Positions 16,899-26,674 of a stretch of DNA of 64,000 nucleotides are shown here, piece by piece (within the stretch, counting starts at the first letter, position 1; the number at the start of each line of letters is the position of its first letter). Origin of the DNA: Massilia sp. Root351 (GTDB taxonomy: Bacteria; Pseudomonadota; Gammaproteobacteria; Burkholderiales; Burkholderiaceae_D); contig NZ_LMDJ01000012.1 of the NCBI RefSeq assembly GCF_001425045.1, positions 100,522-164,521 on the forward strand, in the 5' to 3' direction. The position numbers and the translations under genes were made by a program. The notes under the pieces are model-generated. The model was given only the letters and a program-made list of their open reading frames with translations, was not told where the DNA came from and did no database searches.

Positions 16899-18217
16899 CG
16901 CAGCTGTTCGACATCCTCGTCATCGGCGCCGGACCGGCCGGTCTGGCCGCGGCGCACGCGGCGGCTGCGGCGGCGCCGAACGCCCGCATCGGCGTGGTGG
17001 ACGACAATCCGCTGGCCGGTGGCCAGATCTGGCGCGGCGGCGCGCATCAGCAGCAGGACGGGCGCGCCATTGCGCTGTTGAACGAACTGCAGGCCGCGCC
17101 CAACATCACCTTCATGCAGCACCACCGCGTGCTGTATGCGCCCGCCGACGGCCAGCTGCTGGTGCAGTCGCCCGATGCCGCCGCCGTGCTGCACTACCAG
17201 CGCCTGATCCTCGCCACAGGCGCGCGCGAACTGCTGCTGCCCTTCCCCGGCTGGACCCTGCCCGGCGTCACCGGCGCCGGCGGCCTGCAGGCGCTCGCCA
17301 AGGGCGGCTTTCCGGTAGCGGGCAAGCGCGTGGTCGTCGCCGGCTCGGGCCCGCTGCTGCTGGCCGTCGCCGCCACGCTGACCGAACGTGGCGCGCAGGT
17401 TGTCGCCATCGCCGAACAGGCGGCCAAGCCACAGCTGGCGCGCTTCGCCCTCGGCCTGCTCGCCACGCCATCCAAGATCGCACAGGCGCTGAAGCTGTGG
17501 CGCAGCCTGCGCGGCATCCCGTACCACCGCGACAGCTACGTGACCGCCGCCAAGGCTAGCAATAGCGCGGCCAACGGCGCAGCCGGCTCGGCTAGCGGCC
17601 AGGCAGGGCAACCGCCAGCACAGTTGCACAGCGTCGAACTGCAAAGCGGCGGCCGCACGCAGATCATCGCCTGCGACTACCTGGCCTGCGGCTACGGCCT
17701 GGTGCCCAATCCCGAACTGGCGATGGCGCTCGGCTGCGCCATCATTCCGGACACGCAAGCGGTGCGGACCGACACCTGGCAGCTGACCACCGTGCCCGGC
17801 ATCTACTGCGCCGGCGAAGGCACGGGCGTGGGCGGTGTGGACAAGGCGCTGGCCGAGGGCCGCATCGCCGGCCTGGCCGCGGCCGGCAGGCAGGACTTGG
17901 CCCTCCCCTTCATCAGCACCCGCAGCCGCTGGCAGGCATTTGCGCGGCGCCTCGCGCGCGCCTTTGCCCTGCGACCCGAAATTCGCGCACTGGCGGACGA
18001 CAGCACCATCGTCTGCCGCTGCGAAGACGTTTGCCATGGCGAGCTGCGCCAGCACGACAGCTGGCGCAGTGCCAAGCTACACACGCGCTGCGGCATGGGC
18101 CCTTGCCAGGGCCGCATCTGCGGCAGCGCCACCGCCACGCTGTACGGCTGGCGCCCCGATTCGGTTCGCGTTCCGATTACACCGGCACGCGTCGATAGCA
18201 TCATCATCCAACCATAA
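16895..18217 (+). CDS. lhpE: D-hydroxyproline dehydrogenase, NAD(P)/FAD subunit (alpha) with Bfd-like domain
   Basis: A 440-residue pyridine-nucleotide-disulphide-type flavoprotein: FAD fold FDILVIGAGPAGLAAAHAAAAA, second dinucleotide site KRVVVAGSGPLLLAVAATL, FAD tail TTVPGIYCAGEGTGVGGVDKALAEGRIAGLAA, and a C-terminal [2Fe-2S] Bfd-like domain with cysteines in VCRCEDVCHGEL and RCGMGPCQGRICG. Start overlaps the small subunit stop (ATGA). An Ala/Ser/Gly-rich stretch (about residues 220-245, near 17556-17620) looks like a loop insertion. Together the three subunits resemble HcnABC-type dehydrogenases. Confidence 0.9.
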   Translation: MTQLFDILVIGAGPAGLAAAHAAAAAAPNARIGVVDDNPLAGGQIWRGGAHQQQDGRAIALLNELQAAPNITFMQHHRVLYAPADGQLLVQSPDAAAVLHYQRLILATGARELLLPFPGWTLPGVTGAGGLQALAKGGFPVAGKRVVVAGSGPLLLAVAATLTERGAQVVAIAEQAAKPQLARFALGLLATPSKIAQALKLWRSLRGIPYHRDSYVTAAKASNSAANGAAGSASGQAGQPPAQLHSVELQSGGRTQIIACDYLACGYGLVPNPELAMALGCAIIPDTQAVRTDTWQLTTVPGIYCAGEGTGVGGVDKALAEGRIAGLAAAGRQDLALPFISTRSRWQAFARRLARAFALRPEIRALADDSTIVCRCEDVCHGELRQHDSWRSAKLHTRCGMGPCQGRICGSATATLYGWRPDSVRVPITPARVDSIIIQP

Positions 18218-18235
18218 CCCACCCAGGAGATCAGC

Positions 18236-19147
18236 ATGAGCGCAGCAAAATGGCAGGGCATATTCCCGGCAGTGACCACCAAGTTCCACCCCAACGAGGA
18301 ACTCGACCACGCCGAAATGGAAAAGCACTTTGAGTTCCAGATCCAGAACGGCGTGCACGGCCTAGTCACCTGCGGCTCGCTGGGCGAGGCCAGCACCTTG
18401 TCCTTCGACGAGAAACTGGCTGTCACCAAGACCGCCATCAAGGTTGCCAACGGCCGCGTGCCGGTGCTGGCCAACGTGAGCGAAACCCGCACCGCCAATG
18501 CGATCCGCTTCGTCGAGCAGGCGCGCGAACTGGGCGTGGACGGCTTCATGGTGATGCCATCCGTGCTGTACGCGGCGGACGCGCGCGAAGCCAAGGACAA
18601 CCTGCGCACCATCGCGGCGGCGGCCAGGCTGCCCATCATGGTGTACAACAATCCGGTCACCTACAAGGTGGACCTGACGCCGGAAGACTTCCAGGAACTG
18701 GCGGATTGCGAATACATCGTCGCCATCAAGGAATCGACCGACAATATCCGCCGCATCACCGACCTGCGCAATGCCGTGGGCACGCGCTACCAGCTGTTCA
18801 TGGGCGTGGACGACCTGTCCTTCGAAGGCCTGGCGGTGGGCGCGGACGGCCTGCTGGCCGGCCTGGTGGTGGCCTTCCCGGCCGAGACCGTGGCGCTGTA
18901 CAAGCTGATGAAAGCCAAGCGCTACGACGAAGCGCTGAAGCTGTACCAGTGGTTCATGCCGCTGCTGCACCTGGACGTGTCGACCAAGCTGGTGCAGAAC
19001 CTGAAGCTGGTGGAAGCGCTGGCCGGCGTGGGCAACGAGAACGTGCGCCGTCCGCGCCAGCCGCTGCAAGGCGCCGAGCGCGAAAAAGTCACCGCCATCG
19101 TCAAGCAGGCGCTGGCCACCCGTCCGGACCTGAGCAAGCTGTTCTAA
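18236..19147 (+). CDS. lhpC: Pyrroline-4-hydroxy-2-carboxylate deaminase (DapA/NAL superfamily)
   Basis: A 303-residue Class I aldolase-fold lyase of the dihydrodipicolinate-synthase superfamily. The Schiff-base lysine is in YIVAIKESTDNIRRI, the upstream GSLGEASTLSFDEKL block binds the carboxylate, and YNNPVTYKVDL carries the conserved Tyr region. In hydroxyproline catabolism this enzyme deaminates and dehydrates pyrroline-4-hydroxy-2-carboxylate to 2-oxoglutarate semialdehyde. It follows the dehydrogenase by 18 bp with an AGGAG site. The last enzyme of the route, 2-oxoglutarate-semialdehyde dehydrogenase, is not in the window. Confidence 0.88.
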   Translation: MSAAKWQGIFPAVTTKFHPNEELDHAEMEKHFEFQIQNGVHGLVTCGSLGEASTLSFDEKLAVTKTAIKVANGRVPVLANVSETRTANAIRFVEQARELGVDGFMVMPSVLYAADAREAKDNLRTIAAAARLPIMVYNNPVTYKVDLTPEDFQELADCEYIVAIKESTDNIRRITDLRNAVGTRYQLFMGVDDLSFEGLAVGADGLLAGLVVAFPAETVALYKLMKAKRYDEALKLYQWFMPLLHLDVSTKLVQNLKLVEALAGVGNENVRRPRQPLQGAEREKVTAIVKQALATRPDLSKLF

Positions 19148-19167
19148 AACCTGCAGCAAAAAATCTC

Positions 19168-19216
19168 GTCAACTTTGGTTGACAACCCCACATGCGTCAA
19201 CTAAAGTTGACGCATG
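19168..19216 (+). promoter_or_regulatory. Promoter embedded in two matching operators; probably leaderless mRNA
   Basis: Two copies of GTCAAC-N4-GTTGAC occur at 19168-19183 and 19196-19211 (centres 28 bp apart); the second extends to 11-bp arms CATGCGTCAAC / GTTGACGCATG (19191-19216). A -35 TTGACA (19179-19184) lies on the edge of the first and a -10-like TAAAGT (19202-19207) in the centre of the second, with exactly 17 bp between. Transcription would start at or within a base or two of the ATG at 19214, leaving no room for a Shine-Dalgarno. Confidence 0.75.
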
Positions 19217-19426
19217 CCTGATCTCCACACACTCACTCTTCCCGAAGAACCATCCGATGCGCTGGCCGCAGTGGTAGCCCTGCGCGCGATGGCCGATCAA
19301 CTCGAGCGCAAGGCGGTCAGGCAGGCCATCGCGGATGGCTGGACATGGGCCCAGGTGGCGGAGGCGCTCGGCGTCACCAGGCAAGCCGCGCACAAGAAGC
19401 ACGCGGGCAGCCTGGCGCGGGATTGA
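19214..19426 (+). CDS. Small HTH protein, probable autorepressor
   Basis: A 70-residue protein made of one helix-turn-helix: LRAMADQLERKAVRQAIADGWTWAQVAEALGVTRQAAHKKHAG, with a short acidic N-terminus. Its start codon lies in the right arm of a perfect inverted repeat, so binding of its own product there would block its promoter; that is inference. The arrangement of such a small HTH gene before a Clp N-domain gene is, from memory, frequent in actinobacteria, where the same RQA-x-HKKH ending is seen, which hints at transfer. The ClpN gene begins 20 bp downstream with its own AGGAGG. Confidence 0.85.
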   Translation: MPDLHTLTLPEEPSDALAAVVALRAMADQLERKAVRQAIADGWTWAQVAEALGVTRQAAHKKHAGSLARD

Positions 19427-19446
19427 TTGACTTTAGGAGGCTATCG

Positions 19447-19956
19447 ATGTTTTCCAAGTTTAAGCAGCACCTGCAGGATATGCGCACGATCAAATCGCTG
19501 TGCGAAGGCGCGGAAGGCCACGCGCGCGTGGCGGGCCAGGAGCACCCGGGGGCGGAGCACTATGTGCTGTCTGCCCTGGAGCTCGATGATGGGTCGGCGC
19601 GGCGCGTGTTCGAGCGGCTGGGCAAGGATGCGGACGCGTACCGCAGGGCGCTGGCGGGGCAGCACGTGGACGCGCTGAAGAAGCTGGGCATCGATGCCGG
19701 CGGAGTCGGCGCACCGGCGCCGATCGCGGGCCAGCCGGCGGCGCTGTTTAATTCGCAGCCTTCCGGACAAGCGCTGATGCAGGCGCTGCCGGAACTGGCA
19801 AAGCGCTCGTCGACCGCGCTGTGCGGCGCGCACGTGCTGCTGGCGGCGGCGGGCATGCAGCACAGCCTCGCTGCGCGCGCCTTGCGCGCCATGGATGTGG
19901 AGCCGCAGGCGCTGGCGCGGGCGGCGGAAGATGAGTTGGGGACGGCGCACGCTTGA
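19447..19956 (+). CDS. Free-standing Clp N-terminal domain protein
   Basis: A 169-residue protein with two copies of the Clp-N helical repeat (residues ~15-65: GAEGHARVAGQEHPGAEHYVLSALELDDGSARRVFERLG; ~105-160: FNSQPSGQALMQALPELAKRSSTALCGAHVLLAAAGMQHSLAARALRAM) and no AAA+ ATPase module. AGGAGG lies six bases before the ATG. In ClpA/ClpB/ClpC this domain docks substrates or adaptors; alone it could bind Clp substrates, adaptors or a small ligand. It is almost certainly co-transcribed with the small HTH gene. Confidence 0.85.
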   Translation: MFSKFKQHLQDMRTIKSLCEGAEGHARVAGQEHPGAEHYVLSALELDDGSARRVFERLGKDADAYRRALAGQHVDALKKLGIDAGGVGAPAPIAGQPAALFNSQPSGQALMQALPELAKRSSTALCGAHVLLAAAGMQHSLAARALRAMDVEPQALARAAEDELGTAHA

Positions 19957-19972
19957 TGTCCGTGACGGCTCC

Positions 19973-20011
19973 GGCGGCTTACGGCCGGAGCGAAGCCCCG
20001 GCCTAACCGCC
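19973..20011. repeat. Variant REP-like palindrome
   Basis: GGCGGCTTACGGCCGG (19973-19988) pairs with CCCGGCCTAACCGCC (19997-20011) around a short loop. It keeps the GGCGG-TTA / TAA-CCGCC frame of the other palindromes with a longer GC stem. It sits between the Clp-N gene and the convergent chemoreceptor gene and could also act as a terminator, although no T-run follows. Confidence 0.55.
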
Positions 20012-20034
20012 TGCGGCATACCGTCCAGCGGCGC

Positions 20035-21966
20035 TTAGCGCAGCGCGAGTGCGGTGCTGGTGCTGGTGCTGGCGCCGCCAGCGTAGGTGGCGCCGGCTTC
20101 TTCGAGCTTGAAGATACCCACCACCTGGTCCAGCCGCGCGGCCTGCTCTTGCAGCGATTGCGCGGCGGCGGCGGCCTGTTCCACCAGCGCGGCGTTCTGC
20201 TGCGTGGCGTCGTCCATCTGGATGATGGACTGGTTGACCTGGCCGATGCCGTCGCTTTGTTCGTGGCTGGCCGAGGTGATCTCCACCATCAGCGTGGCGA
20301 CGTGCTGCACCGAGGCGACGATCTCGGACATGGCGGCGCCCGCCGTGTCGGCCAGCTTGCCGCCGGCCTCCACCTTGCCGACCGAGTCGACGATCAATTC
20401 CTTGATCTCCTTGGCCGCAGCCGCCGAGCGCTGCGCCAGGTTGCGCACCTCGGACGCCACCACTGCAAAGCCGCGCCCCTGTTCGCCCGCCCGCGCCGCT
20501 TCCACGGCCGCATTCAGCGCCAGGATATTGGTCTGGAAAGCGATGCCGTCGATGACACCGATAATGTCCGACATCTTGCGCGAGCTTTCGGTGATCTCGC
20601 CCATCATGTCCACCACCTGCGTGACGACCGTGCCGCCCTTCACCGCAGCCGAGGTGGTGGCGGCCACCAGCTTGTTGGCCTCTTCCGCATTGGAGCTGTT
20701 CTGCTTGACGGTGGAAGTCAGTTCCTCCATCGCGGCCGCGGTTTCCTCCAGGTTGGACGCCTGGTGTTCGGTACGCGCAGACAGATCGAAGTTGCCGGTG
20801 GCGATCTGGCTGGACGCAGTGGCGATCAAATGGGTACTGTCGCGCACCTTGAGGATGGTGCCGTTCAGCGAAGAGACGAAGCGGTTGAACGCCGCCGCCA
20901 GCGCGCCGATTTCGTCCTCCGACTCCACCGGCATGCGGCGGCTCAAGTCGCCGTCGCCGCTGGCGATATCGCCCAGCATCTCGGCGGCGCGCATCACCGG
21001 CGCGGCAATCGCGCGGGCAATCAGATAGATGGCGAACAGGCCGATGCCGCCGCCCACCAGCGCCGCGATCAGCGACGACACGGTGGCCGAGCGCACGATA
21101 TTGCCCAGCACTTCAGACTCCGGCACCTCGGCCAGCACGTACAGGTTCAGCTCGGGCACATAGGACGACGCGACGAACTGCTTGCCGTTGGCGCCGTTAT
21201 AGGTGCTGTGCGCGAATTTCTCTCCGTTCAGCAGGGTTTTCTGCAGTTCCGGGGTGAAGCCCGGCACGTCCTTCAATTGGTGTTTGCCGTCGCCCAGCGC
21301 CGGATCGCGGTGCACGATCAGGGTGCCGTTGGCGCGCACCAGGTAGACGTAGCCGGACTTGCCCAGCTTGTAGGCGCGCACCGTCTGGGCCAGCGAGTTC
21401 ACGCTCAGCCCCAGGCCGGCCACGGCCAGCTTGCCGGTGGCCGTCTGTACGCGGGTGTTAATGAACAGCATATAGCTATCGGCGCTGATGTCCTTGTCCA
21501 GGTCCAGCGTGTAGGCCTTGTTACCGTCGAGGAATCCGTAGAACCACTGGTCGCCCGGCTTGTCCTTGCTCAGGGTGCGGTCGTAGCCGGCATCGGTAAA
21601 GTACTTGCCGGTGCTGTGCGAAATCCAGAACACGGTGGCGGCCTGGTTCTTGGCCTTGAGCTGCTTGGCCGCCTTCTTCCACGCTTCCAGCCCTTCGTCG
21701 GGCACGCCGGCGTCTTCCCAGTCGTGCAGGAAGGTGTTGTTGGCGGTGGTGAGCGATACCGACAGGGGCTGCGTAATCTGGCGCAGGATGTCGTTGCGGA
21801 TTTCGCCTATCTGCGCCGGCAACTCTTGTTCCACCACGCGTTCGCGGCTGTTGCTGCTGCTCATGACGATGCTGAGCGTGGAGGAAATGATAATGAACAA
21901 CAGCAGACAGAGGCCCATGCTCAGCATGAGTTTGTTCTTGATCGACAGACGGCTCAGCAAGGCCAT
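20035..21966 (-). CDS. Methyl-accepting chemotaxis protein
   Basis: A 643-residue chemoreceptor. TM1 at about residues 13-35, a periplasmic Cache-type sensor from 36 to 290 ([63 protein letters not shown]), TM2 at about 290-318, HAMP to about 370, then a class-36H-like signalling domain with the hairpin [31 protein letters not shown]. The C-terminus ends STALALR and has no NWETF pentapeptide, so CheR/CheB would not tether here. GGGAG precedes the ATG. The ligand is unknown; dCache sensors often bind amino or organic acids. Confidence 0.93.
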   Translation of the reverse strand: MALLSRLSIKNKLMLSMGLCLLLFIIISSTLSIVMSSSNSRERVVEQELPAQIGEIRNDILRQITQPLSVSLTTANNTFLHDWEDAGVPDEGLEAWKKAAKQLKAKNQAATVFWISHSTGKYFTDAGYDRTLSKDKPGDQWFYGFLDGNKAYTLDLDKDISADSYMLFINTRVQTATGKLAVAGLGLSVNSLAQTVRAYKLGKSGYVYLVRANGTLIVHRDPALGDGKHQLKDVPGFTPELQKTLLNGEKFAHSTYNGANGKQFVASSYVPELNLYVLAEVPESEVLGNIVRSATVSSLIAALVGGGIGLFAIYLIARAIAAPVMRAAEMLGDIASGDGDLSRRMPVESEDEIGALAAAFNRFVSSLNGTILKVRDSTHLIATASSQIATGNFDLSARTEHQASNLEETAAAMEELTSTVKQNSSNAEEANKLVAATTSAAVKGGTVVTQVVDMMGEITESSRKMSDIIGVIDGIAFQTNILALNAAVEAARAGEQGRGFAVVASEVRNLAQRSAAAAKEIKELIVDSVGKVEAGGKLADTAGAAMSEIVASVQHVATLMVEITSASHEQSDGIGQVNQSIIQMDDATQQNAALVEQAAAAAQSLQEQAARLDQVVGIFKLEEAGATYAGGASTSTSTALALR

Positions 21967-22059
21967 GCGAAACTCCCGGGAATGATGTTGGAATGCCGTC
22001 TTACGCGGCCCTATGTTTCAGTGTACCCACAACAATTACACCGACAAAACGATTTTCCA

Positions 22060-22971
22060 CTATCTGTTGCGTGTCCAATACCCTGTTTGCGCGTAAACCG
22101 CCTTTAACTCATCTATAAAGAAACGTATCTTGGCAGGCAGGTGTCTTTGCTGTAGATAAACCGCCATGATGTCGTAGTCCGGCAGCGCGAAGTCGTCCAG
22201 CACAGTGATCAGGCTGCCCTCGGCCAGCTGCGCCTGGATTTCCCAGGTCGAGCGCCACGCCAGCCCCAGCCCCTCGCACGCCCAGCGGTGCAGTAGTTCG
22301 CCGTCGTTGCAATCCAGGTTGCCCTGCACCTTGATGGTCACCGGCTTGCCGCCCTGCTGGAAATACCAGCCGCGCTGCTGCCCGCCCTGCAGGTTGAAAG
22401 CCAGGCAATTATGGTGCGCCAGGTCGTCCAGCGTGCGCGGAATACCGTGGCGGTCGAAGTAATCCGGTGTCCCGCATACAACACGCCGGTTCTTGGCCAG
22501 CTTGACCGCCACGAAACTCGGGTCGATCACGCCGCCGATGCGGATGCCCAGGTCGTAACCCTCGCGCACCAGGTCGATCACCTGGTCGGTCAGGTTAAAG
22601 GAGATCTGCACCTCCGGGTTGGCGGCCAGGAAGGCCGGCGCGTGCGGCGCAACATGCTGGCGCCCGAACGAGGCCGGCGCGGACACAATCAGGTGGCCGG
22701 TGGCCTTGTGCCGCCCCTCCGAAATATTGCGCTCGGCCACCTCGAAGTCCGATAGCAGCTTGCGGCAGTCGTCCAGGAACACATTGCCCTGCTCGGTGAG
22801 CGTCAGATGGCGCGTGGTGCGGTGCATCAGTTTCACGCCGAGGCGCTTCTCCAGCGCGTCGATACGGCGCCCCAGCATCACCGGCGTGATGTTCTGCACC
22901 AGCGCCGCGCGCGCCAGGCTGCCCTTCTCCACCACCGCCACAAAAGCTTCGATTTGTTTGAGTTTATCCAT
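22060..22971 (-). CDS. LysR-family regulator of the glyoxylate operon
   Basis: A 303-residue LysR regulator: HTH MDKLKQIEAFVAVVEKGSLARAALVQNITPVMLGRRIDALEKRLGVKLMHRTTRHLTLTEQG, then a substrate-binding domain (GHLIVSAPASFGRQHVAPHAPAFLAANPEVQISFNLTDQVIDLVREGYDLGIRIG). It is divergent from glyoxylate carboligase over 125 bp that hold a long palindrome, so it probably controls gcl-hyi-glxR. It is not related to the E. coli regulator AllR, which is an IclR protein. Confidence 0.9.
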   Translation of the reverse strand: MDKLKQIEAFVAVVEKGSLARAALVQNITPVMLGRRIDALEKRLGVKLMHRTTRHLTLTEQGNVFLDDCRKLLSDFEVAERNISEGRHKATGHLIVSAPASFGRQHVAPHAPAFLAANPEVQISFNLTDQVIDLVREGYDLGIRIGGVIDPSFVAVKLAKNRRVVCGTPDYFDRHGIPRTLDDLAHHNCLAFNLQGGQQRGWYFQQGGKPVTIKVQGNLDCNDGELLHRWACEGLGLAWRSTWEIQAQLAEGSLITVLDDFALPDYDIMAVYLQQRHLPAKIRFFIDELKAVYAQTGYWTRNR

Positions 22972-22981
22972 GCGGACATTA

Positions 22982-23002
22982 TTCCATACTCAGAGTATCG
23001 AA
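22982..23002. promoter_or_regulatory. Operator-like palindrome between lysR and gcl
   Basis: TTC-C-ATACTC-A-GAGTAT-C-GAA: an inner perfect 6-bp repeat (22986-22998) flanked, after one mismatched base, by TTC/GAA. It begins 11 bp from the LysR start and lies 95 bp before gcl, the usual position of a LysR recognition site. Confidence 0.65.
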
Positions 23003-23096
23003 TAAACGGATATTTTGTTGTCTTATCAAGCGAGGAGATCGCCTATAGCATACAAAACATCAACAACGGTATTTGCACATAACTTAGGAGAACACC

Positions 23097-24839
<1,743 letters not shown>

Positions 24840-24849
24840 GGAGTAGACC

Positions 24850-25629
24850 ATGCCTAAATTCGCCGCCAACCTCACCATGCTGTTCAACGAACTGCACTTC
24901 CTGGACCGCTTCGGCGCCGCCTCGCGCGCCGGGTTCAAGGGCGTGGAGTTCCTGTTTCCGTACGACTTCGAACCGGAACAGCTGTCCGAGAAACTGCACC
25001 AGTTCCAGCTGGAGATGGTGCTGCACAACCTGCCGGCCGGCCACTGGGCTGGCGGCGAACGCGGCATCGCCTGCTTGCCGGACCGGGTGAGCGAGTTCGA
25101 ATACGGCGTGGAGATGGCGCTGCGCTACGCGAAAGCACTGGGCACGCAGCGCATCAACTGCCTGGTCGGCATCCTGCCGCCCAACGTGGAGCGCGCCAAG
25201 GCGCAGGAAACGCTGGTGAAGAACCTGAAGTTCGCGGCCGCCGCCCTGAAGAAGGCCGGCATCCCGCTGCTGATCGAGCCGATCAACACCTTCGACATCC
25301 CGGGCTTCTTCCTGTCGGGCACCCGCCAGGGCCTTGAACTGATTGAAGCGGTGGGTTCGGACAACCTGTTCCTGCAGTACGACATCTATCACATGCAACG
25401 CATGGAAGGCGAACTGGCCAACACCATCAAGGCCAACCAGTCCGTCATCAAGCATATCCAGCTGGCAGACAATCCAGGCCGCTTCGAGCCGGGCACGGGT
25501 GAGATCAACTACCGCTACCTGCTCAACTACCTGGACCAGATCGGCTACGACGGCTGGATCGGCTGCGAGTACAAGCCGCAAAACGGCACCGAAGAAGGCC
25601 TGGGCTGGATCCAGAAACTGGCTGCTTAA
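24850..25629 (+). CDS. hyi: Hydroxypyruvate isomerase
   Basis: A 259-residue TIM-barrel isomerase interconverting hydroxypyruvate and tartronate semialdehyde. Family blocks: PKFAANLTMLFNELHFLDRFGAASRAGFKGVEFLFPYD, INCLVGILPPNVERAKA, LLIEPINTFDIPGFFLSG, LQYDIYHMQRMEGELA and GYDGWIGCEYKPQNGTEEGLGWI. The metal-site Glu and His residues in these blocks are intact. Length equals E. coli Hyi (258). It sits 10 bp after gcl. Confidence 0.95.
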   Translation: MPKFAANLTMLFNELHFLDRFGAASRAGFKGVEFLFPYDFEPEQLSEKLHQFQLEMVLHNLPAGHWAGGERGIACLPDRVSEFEYGVEMALRYAKALGTQRINCLVGILPPNVERAKAQETLVKNLKFAAAALKKAGIPLLIEPINTFDIPGFFLSGTRQGLELIEAVGSDNLFLQYDIYHMQRMEGELANTIKANQSVIKHIQLADNPGRFEPGTGEINYRYLLNYLDQIGYDGWIGCEYKPQNGTEEGLGWIQKLAA

Positions 25630-25656
25630 ACTTAAAAACCACTAGGAGAAAATATC

Positions 25657-26544
25657 ATGGCAAACCTCGGATTCATCGGACTGGGCATCATGGGCGCCCC
25701 AATGGCAGGCCACCTGCAAGCCGGCGGCCACAAGCTGTACCTGCATGACATCAAGAACCCGCCAGCCAACCTGATCGACGGCGGCGCCACCGTGTGCACC
25801 TCGGCCGCCGAAGTGGCCAAGCGCGCCGACATCATCTTCCTGATGGTGCCGGACACCCCGCACGTTGAAGAAGCCCTGTTCGCCGAAAACGGCGTGGCAG
25901 CCGGCCTCACGGCCGGCAAGATCGTGGTCGACATGAGCTCCATCTCGCCCATCGCCACCAAGGAATTCGCCAAGAAGATCAACAAGAAAAGCTGCGCCTA
26001 CCTGGACGCGCCGGTCTCCGGCGGCGAAGTGGGCGCCAAGGCGGCCTCGCTGACCATCATGGTCGGCGGCCCTGCCGAAGCGTTCGACACCGTCAAGCCG
26101 CTGTTCGACCTGATGGGCAAGAACATCACCCTGGTCGGCGGCAACGGCGACGGCCAGACCACCAAGGTGGCCAACCAGATCATCGTGGCGCTGAACATCC
26201 AGGCCGTGGCCGAAGCGCTGCTGTTCGCCTCCAAGGCCGGTGCCGATCCTGCCAAGGTGCGCGAAGCGCTGATGGGCGGCTTCGCCTCCTCGCGCATCCT
26301 GGAAGTGCACGGCGAGCGCATGGTCAAGCGTTCGTTCAATCCGGGCTTCCGCATCCAGCTGCACCAGAAGGACCTGAACCTGGCCCTGCAAGGCGCCAAG
26401 CAGCTGGGCGTATCGCTGCCCAACACCGCCAACACCCAGGAACTGATGAACGCCTGCGCCGCCAATGGCCTGTCGGGCCTGGACCACTCCGCGCTGTGCC
26501 AGGCCATCGAGCTGATGTCCAACCATAAGATCGCGCAGGGTTGA
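25657..26544 (+). CDS. glxR: 2-hydroxy-3-oxopropionate (tartronate semialdehyde) reductase
   Basis: A 295-residue beta-hydroxyacid dehydrogenase that reduces tartronate semialdehyde to D-glycerate with NAD(P)H. The Rossmann start LGFIGLGIMGAPMAGHLQAGGH, substrate motif YLDAPVSGGEVGAKAASLTIMVGG and catalytic lysine region GDGQTTKVANQIIVALNIQAVAEAL are all intact. AGGAG lies eight bases before the ATG. Third gene of the gcl operon. Confidence 0.95.
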   Translation: MANLGFIGLGIMGAPMAGHLQAGGHKLYLHDIKNPPANLIDGGATVCTSAAEVAKRADIIFLMVPDTPHVEEALFAENGVAAGLTAGKIVVDMSSISPIATKEFAKKINKKSCAYLDAPVSGGEVGAKAASLTIMVGGPAEAFDTVKPLFDLMGKNITLVGGNGDGQTTKVANQIIVALNIQAVAEALLFASKAGADPAKVREALMGGFASSRILEVHGERMVKRSFNPGFRIQLHQKDLNLALQGAKQLGVSLPNTANTQELMNACAANGLSGLDHSALCQAIELMSNHKIAQG

Positions 26545-26549
26545 TGCCA

Positions 26550-26633
26550 TGGCGGGTTACGGCGTTCTGCCTGACCCACCCTATGCATACCGACACGCCG
26601 TAGGGCGGGTTAGCGCGCAGCGCCTAACCCGCC
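26550..26633. repeat. Pair of REP-like palindromic units
   Basis: The second half is a strong hairpin: GGCGGGTTAG (26604-26613), loop CGCGCAGCGC, CTAACCCGCC (26624-26633). The first half (about 26550-26580) reads GGCGGGTTACGGCG then TGACCCACC, a diverged related unit, so the whole is a two-unit element. It lies between glxR and the glycerate kinase gene inside the operon and may affect mRNA processing. Confidence 0.7.
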
Positions 26634-26674
26634 AGCTCCGCCCGAAACAGAAACAACGAAGAGAGAATCCCATC

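Noticed and set aside
16106..18055. 649-codon minus-strand frame in the hydroxyproline cluster
   Set aside because: Overlaps three certain genes entirely and shows low-complexity Gly/Ala/Arg/His translation.
20149..22107. 652-codon plus-strand frame opposite the chemoreceptor
   Set aside because: Shadow of the MCP gene; no recognisable protein.
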